Under the pieces are notes generated by a model. That model saw only the letters and a program-made list of their open reading frames with translations. It made no database searches and was not told where the DNA came from. A stretch of DNA of 20,915 nt from Thiomargarita sp. (GTDB taxonomy: Bacteria > Pseudomonadota > Gammaproteobacteria > Beggiatoales > Beggiatoaceae). A program made the position numbers and the translations under genes. Shown here piece after piece: positions 7,768-15,372 of this stretch (position 1 is the first letter of the stretch; every line of letters starts with the position of its first letter). The stretch spans positions 1 to 20,915 of the forward strand of contig JAGLFE010000010.1 in the NCBI GenBank assembly GCA_023144675.1, read 5' to 3'.

Positions 7768-9324
7768 ATGATTTATACCCAAAAGCATCCCGCTTTATTT
7801 TTAATGGGAGCATTTATGGTAATCACAGGAGCATTAACCCAATTTGGTTTAATGGACAGCGTTATTAATTTCCTATCAATAAAAAAATATGTGAGTGAAA
7901 TTATTTCATTATCTTATATATTTGGTGGTATTTCTTGTGTAGTTGGTTTCTGGAATTTGGTTGGTAAGCATAAAAAAGGGCATTTAGATTATTATCTTTC
8001 CACTGTTGCGGGTGTTATTTTTATTTTAATGATTTCGATGGGAATTCGTTGGTTTGTTGCACCATTTGTAGCGGTATTAAGTAAGTCAATGGGTACAGTT
8101 ATGGGAGATAAATATTTACACGAAGTTTTGGGATTAAATTATATTGTTTTAGGTATTTTAACTGGAATTATTATCGTTAACTTTTTTAAAATACCAGCTT
8201 GGGCAGAAAATGGAGTGCGTTTATCACGGCTAGGATTGAAAACTGGTGTTATTTTACTCGGAACTTTATATAGTTTAGCTGAATTACAACAATTAGGTTC
8301 TTTATCTATTCTTATGGTGGGAACTTTCGTTTTAGGGTCAGTAGGTATTGTTTTATGGATGGGAATTAGACTTAATATCCCAAATTCAATGGCTGGCGTT
8401 TTATCAGCAGGCATGGGTGTTTGTGGCGTATCCGCTACAGTCGCTTCCGCACCAGTTGTTCAAGCTAAATCAGTGGAAATTGCTTATACTATTGGAACTA
8501 TTTTACTTTGGGGAGTAGGTTGTATGTTTTTATTCCCAATTGTGGGCAACATCTTAGGTTTAGGTTACGTGCAATTTGGAGCTTGGGCGGGAACTGGAAT
8601 ATTAAACTCTGCTCAAGTTGCGGGGGCTGCTTTAGCTTATCAACCAGATGGAATTGAAACTCTTAAAGTTGCGGAAATTTTTAATATTACTCGAGTATTG
8701 GTATTACCCATAATTGTTGTTTGGTTAGCAATATGGTATGTTAAACGTGAAGAAAATGCCCCCGATGTTAATATTATGCGGGTTGCTTTTGAAAAATTCC
8801 CTATTTTTGTTATCGGATTTTTGTTAATGTTTGCCTTGTCTTCCACTGGAATGTTTGCCCCAGCTAAACATTATAAAGGTAAATACTTTGATAATAATAT
8901 TTCAGCGGAAAAACTTTTGACCGAACAAGAACTAACAATTTTAAAATCTGAACAAAATAAAGTTCAACAAGCAACCCGTAAAGAAACTATTAGCCGCTTA
9001 ATCGAAAACCAAAAAATCATGTCAATTGCGGATGATGATACTGTACGTGGTTTAGTTAATGCAAATATATTATCTAGCGAAGCAAATGGTATCTTGAAAA
9101 AAGCACATAAATCAGTTCGTCATACGGCTAAAAAAATTAACAAATTTCGCCAATTTATTACTTGGTTATTCGCATTTGGGTTGGTTGGATTGGGAATGCA
9201 AATCACCTTTAGCTCGATTAAACAAGCGGGCGGACAACCTTTAATCATTGGCGGTGTTGTTGGCACAATTAAAGCGACCTTGTCATTAATAATTGTGATT
9301 TTATTCGTACATGAAACAATTTAA
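7768..9324 (+). CDS. YeiH-family (putative sulfate exporter) transporter, enlarged
   Basis: 518 residues, against about 340 for typical members of this family (UPF0324). The core is at about 120-370. It includes GVRLSRLGLKTGVILLG (149-165), NSMAGVLSAGMGVCGVSA (206-223) and FGAWAGTGILNSAQVAGAALA (270-290), the family's conserved glycine-rich re-entrant motifs. Two additions stand out: an N-terminal region with about three extra membrane segments (1-115), and a charged soluble insert (about 375-462) before the last two helices. The family is annotated as sulfate exporters, but transport has little direct proof. A clear AAGGA site precedes the ATG. A 49-residue membrane protein follows 27 bp later and is probably co-transcribed. 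Confidence 0.8.
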   Translation: MIYTQKHPALFLMGAFMVITGALTQFGLMDSVINFLSIKKYVSEIISLSYIFGGISCVVGFWNLVGKHKKGHLDYYLSTVAGVIFILMISMGIRWFVAPFVAVLSKSMGTVMGDKYLHEVLGLNYIVLGILTGIIIVNFFKIPAWAENGVRLSRLGLKTGVILLGTLYSLAELQQLGSLSILMVGTFVLGSVGIVLWMGIRLNIPNSMAGVLSAGMGVCGVSATVASAPVVQAKSVEIAYTIGTILLWGVGCMFLFPIVGNILGLGYVQFGAWAGTGILNSAQVAGAALAYQPDGIETLKVAEIFNITRVLVLPIIVVWLAIWYVKREENAPDVNIMRVAFEKFPIFVIGFLLMFALSSTGMFAPAKHYKGKYFDNNISAEKLLTEQELTILKSEQNKVQQATRKETISRLIENQKIMSIADDDTVRGLVNANILSSEANGILKKAHKSVRHTAKKINKFRQFITWLFAFGLVGLGMQITFSSIKQAGGQPLIIGGVVGTIKATLSLIIVILFVHETI

Positions 9325-9351
9325 TTTATTCGCAACCTAAAGGATTCATTT

Positions 9352-9501
9352 ATGTCAAAAGAAAATAAACCAGTAACTGCAAAACCTAAGTTTAATCGTG
9401 GAACTACCCTGACTATTTTCAAAAACGACCGCTATGAAGACATCATTGCTTTAACGTTGTCATTTTTAATTGCTTTAGGTGTGTATTTTTTTGTGGATTA
9501 A
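9352..9501 (+). CDS. Small membrane protein (49 aa) downstream of the YeiH-family gene
   Basis: The ATG at 9352 follows AAAGGA with a good spacing (9339-9344). The protein has a basic, lysine-rich head (1-16, MSKENKPVTAKPKFNR) and a single hydrophobic helix (about 31-48) ending FFVD and a stop. The lysine-rich head predicts a cytoplasmic N-terminus. The junction NDRYEDIIALTLSFLIALG recalls the first segment of many YeiH proteins, where an acidic pair precedes the first helix, so it may be a detached subunit or accessory of the transporter (inference). No homologue is recognised with certainty. Confidence 0.65.
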   Translation: MSKENKPVTAKPKFNRGTTLTIFKNDRYEDIIALTLSFLIALGVYFFVD

Positions 9502-9590
9502 TATTTTTTTGAACAATCGTAGTAGGTTTAATTAAAGCAATGTAATCGGACAATTTTTTGTAATCGTTTAATGATAATTATTTGTAATGA

Positions 9591-10637
9591 ATGTTAAAAC
9601 AATTTAATATCCAAGCACTTTCCAAAGCAAAATCCCATGAATTGCAACATAAAATTGATAATAAAACTAAGCCATTAGGTGCTTTATGGCAGTTGGAACA
9701 CATTGCTTTTCACATAGCTTGTGTACAAAATACTTTATCTCCCAGGTTAAAAAAACCAACTATTATTATATTTGCAGGTGATCATGGCATTACTGTGAAA
9801 AATGTAAGCCCTTATCCCCAAGAAGTTACTTATCAGATGGTGTTTAATTTTTTGGCTGGTGGCGCAGCTATTAATATTTTTGCTAAACAACATCAAATTG
9901 CTTTAAAAATAGTGGATGCTGGAGTTAATTATCATTTTCCAGAACATCCACAGTTGTTAGAGGCTAAAATTGATTTGGAAACCCAAAATTTTTTAACTAA
10001 ACTTGCTATGACTCAGGAACAATGCCAACAAGCTATACAACAAGGTAGTAATATTGTTAGCAAAATTCAGACAGAAGATTGTAATGTAATTGGGTTTGGG
10101 GAAATGGGAAATACCTCTTCTGCTGCCATTTTAATGCAGCTTTTGACGGATATACCACTCATAGAATGTGTTGGTAAAGGAACTGGACTTGATGACCAAG
10201 GTTTACAAAATAAATATAATATCCTAAAAAAAGCCATTGCTAATCAGAATTGTTCTACTAATCCGTTAAAGATATTACAAACTTTTGGAGGATTTGAAAT
10301 TGCGATGATGATTGGAACTTATTTGCAGGCTGCGGAATTAAAAATGCTTATTTTAGTCGATGGATTTATTGCAACAACGGCTTTATTAGTCGCAAGTAAA
10401 TTATATCCAAATATATTGGATTATTGTATTTTTACTCATCAATCGCAGGAAAAGGGACATAAAAAATTGTTAAATTGTTTAAAAGTACAAGCATTATGCC
10501 ATTTAGAAATGCGTCTAGGTGAAGGAACTGGAACTGCAGTTACCTATCCAATTATTCAATCAGCCGTCAATTTTCTCAATGATATGGCTTCATTTGAAAA
10601 TGCTGGTGTTTCTAATAATACTGCCTCAATGTCTTGA
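9591..10637 (+). CDS. cobT: Nicotinate-nucleotide-dimethylbenzimidazole phosphoribosyltransferase
   Basis: 348 residues, normal length. It makes alpha-ribazole phosphate, the lower-ligand precursor in the late steps of cobalamin assembly. Family motifs in order: KTKPLGALWQLE (25-36), FAGDHGI (61-67), GFGEMGNTSSAA (168-179), GKGTGLDDQGL (195-205), LVDGFI (255-260), and GEGTGTA (310-316) with the catalytic Glu311. No other cobalamin gene is in the window, so it may serve in salvage or lower-ligand exchange, or its partners may be elsewhere. The 89-bp leader is too short for a cobalamin riboswitch. It contains three TGTAAT(C/G) repeats (9541, 9560, 9583) of unknown meaning. No strong ribosome binding site. 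Confidence 0.95.
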   Translation: MLKQFNIQALSKAKSHELQHKIDNKTKPLGALWQLEHIAFHIACVQNTLSPRLKKPTIIIFAGDHGITVKNVSPYPQEVTYQMVFNFLAGGAAINIFAKQHQIALKIVDAGVNYHFPEHPQLLEAKIDLETQNFLTKLAMTQEQCQQAIQQGSNIVSKIQTEDCNVIGFGEMGNTSSAAILMQLLTDIPLIECVGKGTGLDDQGLQNKYNILKKAIANQNCSTNPLKILQTFGGFEIAMMIGTYLQAAELKMLILVDGFIATTALLVASKLYPNILDYCIFTHQSQEKGHKKLLNCLKVQALCHLEMRLGEGTGTAVTYPIIQSAVNFLNDMASFENAGVSNNTASMS

Positions 10638-10690
10638 GTGAATAACTTCTAAAGCGGGCGATTAATAATGAAGTCATTTAAAAAATAGAT

Positions 10691-10784
10691 AATCCTGAAT
10701 AAAGTAGTGGTAAATAATTATGTAGGTTGGATTGCACTAACCTGACCTACATTTTAGCCCAATCACTACTATATTTATAGGACT
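10691..10784. repeat. Small inverted-end element, family 3, with internal hairpin
   Basis: The left end AATCCTGAATAAAGTAGTGG (10691-10710) is matched, imperfectly and inverted, by the right end CACTACTATATTTATAGGACT (10764-10784). The same end recurs at 13662-13682 and 18361-18383. The element fills most of the 149-bp gap between the convergent ends of cobT and the 865-residue gene, ending 2 bp before the latter's stop codon. No clear target duplication is seen. Confidence 0.45.
10721..10751. terminator. Hairpin between convergent genes, candidate bidirectional terminator
   Basis: TGTAGGT (10721-10727) pairs with ACCTACA (10745-10751), with partial further pairing of TGG and CC inside. It is followed on the plus strand by TTTT and preceded by TTAATAATT-like AT-rich sequence. 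GTAGGTTGG...CCTACATTT hairpins are a known type of dispersed repeat in gammaproteobacterial intergenic DNA. The position between two converging genes fits termination, but the U-tract is short. Confidence 0.4.
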
Positions 10785-10786
10785 AC

Positions 10787-13384
10787 CTACATTTTATTAA
10801 AAGGTTCAGCTCGCTTAATTAACTCATCTAATCCAGATTCACTATCATTGCGCGGTTTTCCTGGATGAATACATTTCGCTGGACAAAGTTCAGCCGCTTC
10901 AACCAATTGCGCATAAGTTCCGCTATTTAAATCACCTAATACAGCTTGTTTACTTTCATTATAAACAAATAATACCGTATTAAGATTTAAACAATCATTG
11001 CAGCTAGTACATAAATCGCTGTCAATCCAAGGGTCTTCAAATATAACTTCTTCCTGAACTTCAGGTTTTGGTTCAACTTCTGCTTCAACAACGGTTTCCA
11101 CAGTTTCAACCGTTTCTAATTTTTCTGAAGTAGATAAAAAACCTAATTGAGAACCACCAGCCGTTAAATCCAATCCTAATAAAACATCCGTCAATCGTTG
11201 CATGACTTTTCCAGCAGTTTCTTGCTTGGTTTGTGCCAATTGTTCAGTATGTTTAGTTGATAAACGTTCCTTTTCGACTTGTTGTTCAGAACGAATTTTA
11301 ATGCGGGCTTTTTCAACTGCAATATCAACATATTTATTCTTAATGCCAGCTAACTCTTGTAAAATATGCCAATAATTTAAACGATCTTGACAAGCAAAAA
11401 TCAACGCCCGAGAAACTACTAGTTGTCGTAATTCACCTTGAGCATTTACCGCCCAAATAAAAGGTATTATTTTGAAATTTTCCAATGCTTGCGAATTTGA
11501 TAAATATTTATCAAGCGGGATTAAATCTTCACTATTTACACCTTTAGGAACTAATCGAAAATGTTCATGAGTTCGTGGTATTAATAATACATAATCAGCA
11601 AAAGTAAAAGCTAATTCGCTATCAACAATTTGCTCTTGAGCATTTTTATATTGAAATTTATTTAAAGTCCAATCCATTTCTGGTTGAGGATTGCCCGCAA
11701 AATTCATTCTATCGGCTGAAAAATCACCAGCATCTGGATTAATATGGAAGAAAGGATGCGCTCGACTTTCCAAAGCTGCTCCAGCAACTAGCCAAGCATT
11801 AATACCATGAACAAAACGTTGTACTCCAGTATTGATAATGTGCAAACTGGTACGAGTAGCATTTAATGCGGATAAAAATTGGGTAAGTAAATGTTGATGT
11901 CTTGCTGAAGAAGATTGAGAAACAACCGCTTGCCGATGGCTGATTCCAAAATAGCCCAATTCTAAGCGATAATCAAGAAATGGATTATCAATTGACGAAC
12001 CGTGAGAACTACTATGGGCGCGATCTCGAAGCAAAATTTGAATTGGTCGTCCAGAACGCAATAACTTGGAAAGACTTACCATGCTTTCGTCCACTGCCCG
12101 TTCTCCAGTTTCAAGCACAATAACCGCAGGTAATAATAAAATTTCTTGTTTAGAAAAAGCTTCCCAAGAAAAGTTTGTAAACCAAGGGTCATGAATATTC
12201 GGATCGTAAACACTTTGGATTTCTAATTGCGCAATCCGCATGGCGGCAAATATTTCTGCCCATTTTGTTGCTTGTTTATCAAATAAATTTGTACCTTTTG
12301 TGCAGGGATTTGAGTGAGTAAAAGCAGATAAAGTTGGTATATTTTCCAACCAATTTCCTTCAATATCTCCATCAGTGCAATAAACAAAACGTACTAAAAT
12401 AGAATCATCATCATTCAAAAAATTTTCTAAGGTAGTAATTGCATTGAAAATACGCTTAGAACGTTCTTCAGATAAAATGGCTGAACCCTGTGAATGTAGC
12501 ATTATATCTGATAATAAATTATAATTGAAATGATTGCCAACCACTCCAATACTATTTTTCATCATTTTAGGTTCGATGGATTCGTCTAATTTACAACGGT
12601 CAACATCCAATATTGTTTTTAGCTGACTAATTGCTTGTTCAGCTTGCTTCTTAAATTGTTTACGTCTTGGCAATAAACAACTACAAATAGCGTGATGAAG
12701 CAAATGAATTGCCGCATAACGTCCATAACCTAGTAATTGGCTTTGTTCAGGAATTAAATTGAGTAATTGTTTAAAGTCTGCTTGTAAACGAGCATTATTT
12801 TCTGCATCTAAAGCAAGTTCAGTCTGTAACGCTTCCCCCAACTTAGATAATAATATAATGGCATCTACTGGTTCTTCTTGTTCCCGCAACGCACTGCGTA
12901 AATTTTTTTCTAATCGCGAGAGGTTATCTTTTAAAATGCGGGCGGATTCTGTTTGGGGGGCAAATAATTCTATAATTTCTTGTAAAACAACAGAAATTGG
13001 TTTAGCAAATTGTTCTGCACTACTATTTTTCCCAGCTTGAACGGCAGGATATAAAAATAATGGATAATCATACCGTACTTTAGAAACATCTCGATAAGCA
13101 TGCAATAGGGCTGGTATGTAATCATCACTTACCGCTTCAGTTTTACCTATATTGCGGGGATCGCCTAAATGAAAATGGCGTAAATTATATAAAATTTCTT
13201 CAATATTTGCTTCATCTGATTCTATCCTTGGTATAAAAGGCAAAGTTTCGTTTAATTGAACTTTATTTTTTTCATATTCTGTCGTTGCTACTGTTTTGTG
13301 TTTAGGAAAATTTAAATCAAATTTATAATCAGAATAATCAGAAGCTTTTAATTTATTTGCTGTTATTGTTGCTTGATTTGACAT
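10787..13384 (-). CDS. Large protein with C-terminal 4Fe-4S ferredoxin domain, possibly PFOR-related
   Basis: 865 residues, no signal peptide, so probably cytoplasmic. The first 330 or so residues are mostly helical and unrecognised. The middle (about 400-690) has segments such as ALESRAHPFFHINPDAG, LAFTFADYVLL and SRALIFACQDRLNYWHILQELAG that remind me of proteins annotated as pyruvate-ferredoxin/flavodoxin-oxidoreductase-related in sulfur and denitrifying bacteria. I do not see a full thiamine-diphosphate site. A charged, coiled-coil-like stretch (about 695-740) and an acidic Glu/Val-rich linker (about 760-780) lead to the ferredoxin module with Cys792, Cys795, Cys798 and Cys834-Pro, enough for one 4Fe-4S cluster; Cys838 is extra. 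It stands alone, with an extended -10 promoter upstream. A redox or electron-transfer role is likely; the substrate is unknown. Confidence 0.55.
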   Translation of the reverse strand: MSNQATITANKLKASDYSDYKFDLNFPKHKTVATTEYEKNKVQLNETLPFIPRIESDEANIEEILYNLRHFHLGDPRNIGKTEAVSDDYIPALLHAYRDVSKVRYDYPLFLYPAVQAGKNSSAEQFAKPISVVLQEIIELFAPQTESARILKDNLSRLEKNLRSALREQEEPVDAIILLSKLGEALQTELALDAENNARLQADFKQLLNLIPEQSQLLGYGRYAAIHLLHHAICSCLLPRRKQFKKQAEQAISQLKTILDVDRCKLDESIEPKMMKNSIGVVGNHFNYNLLSDIMLHSQGSAILSEERSKRIFNAITTLENFLNDDDSILVRFVYCTDGDIEGNWLENIPTLSAFTHSNPCTKGTNLFDKQATKWAEIFAAMRIAQLEIQSVYDPNIHDPWFTNFSWEAFSKQEILLLPAVIVLETGERAVDESMVSLSKLLRSGRPIQILLRDRAHSSSHGSSIDNPFLDYRLELGYFGISHRQAVVSQSSSARHQHLLTQFLSALNATRTSLHIINTGVQRFVHGINAWLVAGAALESRAHPFFHINPDAGDFSADRMNFAGNPQPEMDWTLNKFQYKNAQEQIVDSELAFTFADYVLLIPRTHEHFRLVPKGVNSEDLIPLDKYLSNSQALENFKIIPFIWAVNAQGELRQLVVSRALIFACQDRLNYWHILQELAGIKNKYVDIAVEKARIKIRSEQQVEKERLSTKHTEQLAQTKQETAGKVMQRLTDVLLGLDLTAGGSQLGFLSTSEKLETVETVETVVEAEVEPKPEVQEEVIFEDPWIDSDLCTSCNDCLNLNTVLFVYNESKQAVLGDLNSGTYAQLVEAAELCPAKCIHPGKPRNDSESGLDELIKRAEPFNKM

Positions 13385-13438
13385 TATTAATATGTTCCAT
13401 CATCTCATTATTTAATCGTAAAATTATATGAGTTTATG

Positions 13439-13447
13439 ATTATAGCA
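13439..13447 (-). promoter_or_regulatory. Extended -10 promoter of the ferredoxin-domain gene
   Basis: Read on the minus strand this is TGCTATAAT, a perfect extended -10 element (TGn plus TATAAT). No convincing -35 hexamer lies 16-18 bp upstream, which extended -10 promoters tolerate. The predicted transcript would start near 13432 and give a leader of about 50 nt. Confidence 0.45.
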
Positions 13448-13499
13448 GTTATATTATTATTTTAAATAATTATTTTTCATTATTTGCTAACAAATGGCT

Positions 13500-13682
13500 A
13501 GTCATGTATAAAGTAATGAAAAACTTTATAAGCATTTGATAATTAACATATTTACATGGAAAATTACTATATTATTCAGGGAAAATATCTATTGTAACTG
13601 CTACATTTTTTGTCGTAATTATTTCATAAACGTTCCTAAGTATCAAATATTTGACAAAATTACCACCACTTTATTTAGAACT
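13500..13682. repeat. Degenerate inverted-end element, family 3 (183 bp)
   Basis: The left end AGTCATGTATAAAGTAATGA (13500-13519) and the reverse complement of the right end, AGTTCTAAATAAAGTGGTGG (13663-13682), agree at about 14 of 20 positions and both match the family-3 consensus. The interior is non-coding and shares no obvious sequence with 10691-10784. It may be an old, decayed insertion. Confidence 0.3.
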
Positions 13683-13691
13683 GCCATCTTT

Positions 13692-14210
13692 TTACTGTAA
13701 AACTTTCCCAGCAATCGGTATATTTACCTCAATTATTTTAGCATCGCAATTAAATTTAGCATAAAGACAAGCCTTTAATTGTCCACTGTTAGCATCATAG
13801 TTTTCGATGATAAAACGTGAAGCATTTTTATACCGATCGCTGGAACAAATACCTTCTTTGTAAGGAGAATTAACTAAAACTAAGTCAAAATCTTTGCCAG
13901 TGAAAGTTCCTGCTTTTAAGTTGGCAACCGCAAAATTTTGGAATTCAAATAAACCAACTTGCTCGGTTAAAATACCCATACTAAATTGTTCTGGTGATGC
14001 TTCCATTCCAGGATTTCTCATCCCGTTAAATTTTGGAGTAGGTACGGTGATAGTTGCTAATTTTTTATTCACGGTTAAAACAGGTTTATTACTACATTGA
14101 TTTGGTGTTATTAAAGAAGAGTCTTGATTGTTACTAGGGTCATTTCCAGTTGCGCAAGCGGTTAATATAAAAATAAAAATTATTGAAGTAATTAAATTTT
14201 TTTGATTCAT
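13692..14210 (-). CDS. Lipoprotein of unknown function
   Basis: 172 residues. Residues 1-19 form a lipoprotein signal: charged head, hydrophobic core and lipobox LTAC, with Cys19 as the lipid-bearing residue. A low-complexity Asn/Ser/Asp linker (22-38) leads to a domain of about 130 residues that looks beta-rich and contains four cysteines (one each in NQCSNK and GICSSD, then ACLYAKFNCDA), suggesting disulfides in the periplasm. The residue after Cys19 is Ala, not Asp, which favours the outer membrane. I recognise no family. It follows the cytochrome c4 gene on the same strand, but 333 bp and two hairpins intervene, so it is probably transcribed separately. Confidence 0.6.
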   Translation of the reverse strand: MNQKNLITSIIFIFILTACATGNDPSNNQDSSLITPNQCSNKPVLTVNKKLATITVPTPKFNGMRNPGMEASPEQFSMGILTEQVGLFEFQNFAVANLKAGTFTGKDFDLVLVNSPYKEGICSSDRYKNASRFIIENYDANSGQLKACLYAKFNCDAKIIEVNIPIAGKVLQ

Positions 14211-14340
14211 TGTTTATTATTTTATGAGTTGCTAGAGTTCCTAAATATTATTTTTAATAAAGAACTGCTTATTATTATAATATTAGATAGAAAATATTAT
14301 TCTACTAATTTTTTTAGCTAAAAATTGAACAATTTATGAA

Positions 14341-14379
14341 AAGTTCAAAGCATGACTTTTATGAAGCTACTTTGAACTT
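14341..14379. repeat. Perfect 10-bp inverted repeat
   Basis: AAGTTCAAAG (14341-14350) and CTTTGAACTT (14370-14379) are exact reverse complements around a 19-base loop. It is upstream of the lipoprotein gene by about 130 bp, so it could be an operator, an RNA structure in its leader or an insertion-element scar. Confidence 0.45.
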
Positions 14380-14481
14380 TATGAAAATTTCTATTGTGTA
14401 GAAAAATAGGAGAGATATTACTAATGCAGTTATTGGAATTGGTAAATATTAAAATATAGTTTTTCAGAAAAATAAATTCAG

Positions 14482-14516
14482 TAAACCTACAAGTTATTTA
14501 GGTGCTAGTAGGTTTA
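14482..14516 (-). terminator. Candidate terminator of the cytochrome c4 gene
   Basis: TAAACCTAC (14482-14490) pairs exactly with GTAGGTTTA (14508-14516) around a 17-base loop. On the minus strand it begins 28 bases after the cytochrome stop codon and is followed by a T-rich stretch containing TTTATTTTT. The long loop weakens the call. Confidence 0.45.
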
Positions 14517-14543
14517 TAAAATTATTTTCCTAAGTTCATATAT

Positions 14544-15143
14544 TTATTCTGCTGGTGTTTCTGCAAGTGATTTTGCAATAGCAGCAGCTTCATCATCACT
14601 AACTGCGAAACTAGCCATCATAGCTTTCATTGAAGCCGACATACCATTGTTTCTAGTTCCTGCTTGAATATCTTTTATTTGTTGCGCTAAATATTCTGCA
14701 TTTTGTCCAGCTAATTTAGGATAAGCATCCATGATAGGTGTTTTACCATCTGCACCATGGCAAGTAAGGCACATTTTAGCTGAATAAGAAGCATCTGGAA
14801 CAGTTTCAGCAACAAAGCTTTCTTGGCTAGAAATCCATTCTGCAATGGCTGTAACTTCATCATCACTAACTCCCATACCGCCCATCATGCCTTTCATGGC
14901 AGCGGTTTGTTCGTTAGCACGAGTTCCATCACGAATATCTTTTATTTGTTGGATTAAATAAGTTGTATTTTGTCCAGCTAATTTAGGATAAGTACCCATA
15001 ATAGGTGTTTTAGCATCTACACCATGGCAAGTACCGCACATTTTAGCAGTATAAAGTGAAGCACCATCAGCTAAAGTTACATTGCTTATAAGTAAACTAC
15101 TAGCCATTACTGCACCAAAACCAAGCATTTTTAAAGTACGCAT
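14544..15143 (-). CDS. Diheme cytochrome c4
   Basis: 199 residues. The signal peptide spans about 1-25 (cleavage near LADG). Two c-type heme sites follow, CGTCH (36-40) and CLTCH (125-129), 89 residues apart, each with its own Met-rich loop (M83-M90; the MKAMM loop) that can supply the axial methionine, and the PKLAGQN motif typical of c4. Cytochrome c4 carries electrons in the periplasm from the bc1 complex or other donors to terminal oxidases. The two halves are about 62% identical over 71 residues by eye, much closer than is usual for c4. A TAGGAG lies 12 bases before the chosen ATG, with an extended -10 promoter further up. Confidence 0.9.
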   Translation of the reverse strand: MRTLKMLGFGAVMASSLLISNVTLADGASLYTAKMCGTCHGVDAKTPIMGTYPKLAGQNTTYLIQQIKDIRDGTRANEQTAAMKGMMGGMGVSDDEVTAIAEWISSQESFVAETVPDASYSAKMCLTCHGADGKTPIMDAYPKLAGQNAEYLAQQIKDIQAGTRNNGMSASMKAMMASFAVSDDEAAAIAKSLAETPAE

Positions 15144-15200
15144 TAAATTAAAATACTCCTATCAACAATTAGATAATAAAATATATATATGAAAATTATA

Positions 15201-15230
15201 ATTTTAGCATATTCTATTATTAAGAAGCAA
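15201..15230 (-). promoter_or_regulatory. Candidate promoter of cytochrome c4
   Basis: On the minus strand: TTGCTT (15225-15230), an 18-bp spacer, and TAAAAT (15201-15206) preceded by TGC, giving an extended -10. The transcript would start near 15194, about 50 nt before the start codon. Confidence 0.45.
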
Positions 15231-15372
15231 TTATTTTTATAAAAAAGTATAATATATTTAATAGTTCTTATATAAATCAAATAGTTATAATTAATGTTTT
15301 TTCAAAATTAAATTTGATTATTTAATAATTTTAAAAACTTGAAATATTTTTATAAATCTAGCAAGAAAAAAT

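Larger units (their letters stand above)
13385..13691. other. 307-bp intergenic region
   Basis: No gene is seen. It holds the candidate promoter of the ferredoxin-domain gene (13439-13447) and a degenerate inverted-end element (13500-13682) that runs nearly to the stop codon of the lipoprotein gene. Confidence 0.6.
14211..14543. other. 333-bp intergenic region with two hairpins
   Basis: No gene is seen. It lies downstream of the cytochrome c4 gene and upstream of the lipoprotein gene, both on the minus strand. It contains the inverted repeats at 14341-14379 and 14482-14516, described separately. TTTATGAA recurs at 14333, 14358 and 14378 around the first hairpin. Confidence 0.6.

Noticed and set aside
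7607..7813. A minus-strand 68-residue frame in the divergent TerB-like/YeiH gap
   Set aside because: It runs antisense into the start of the YeiH gene, has AT-driven hydrophobic composition and no ribosome binding site.
9502..9590. Cobalamin riboswitch upstream of cobT
   Set aside because: The gap is only 89 bp and lacks a B12-box-like GCCACTG; a cobalamin riboswitch needs about 200 nt.
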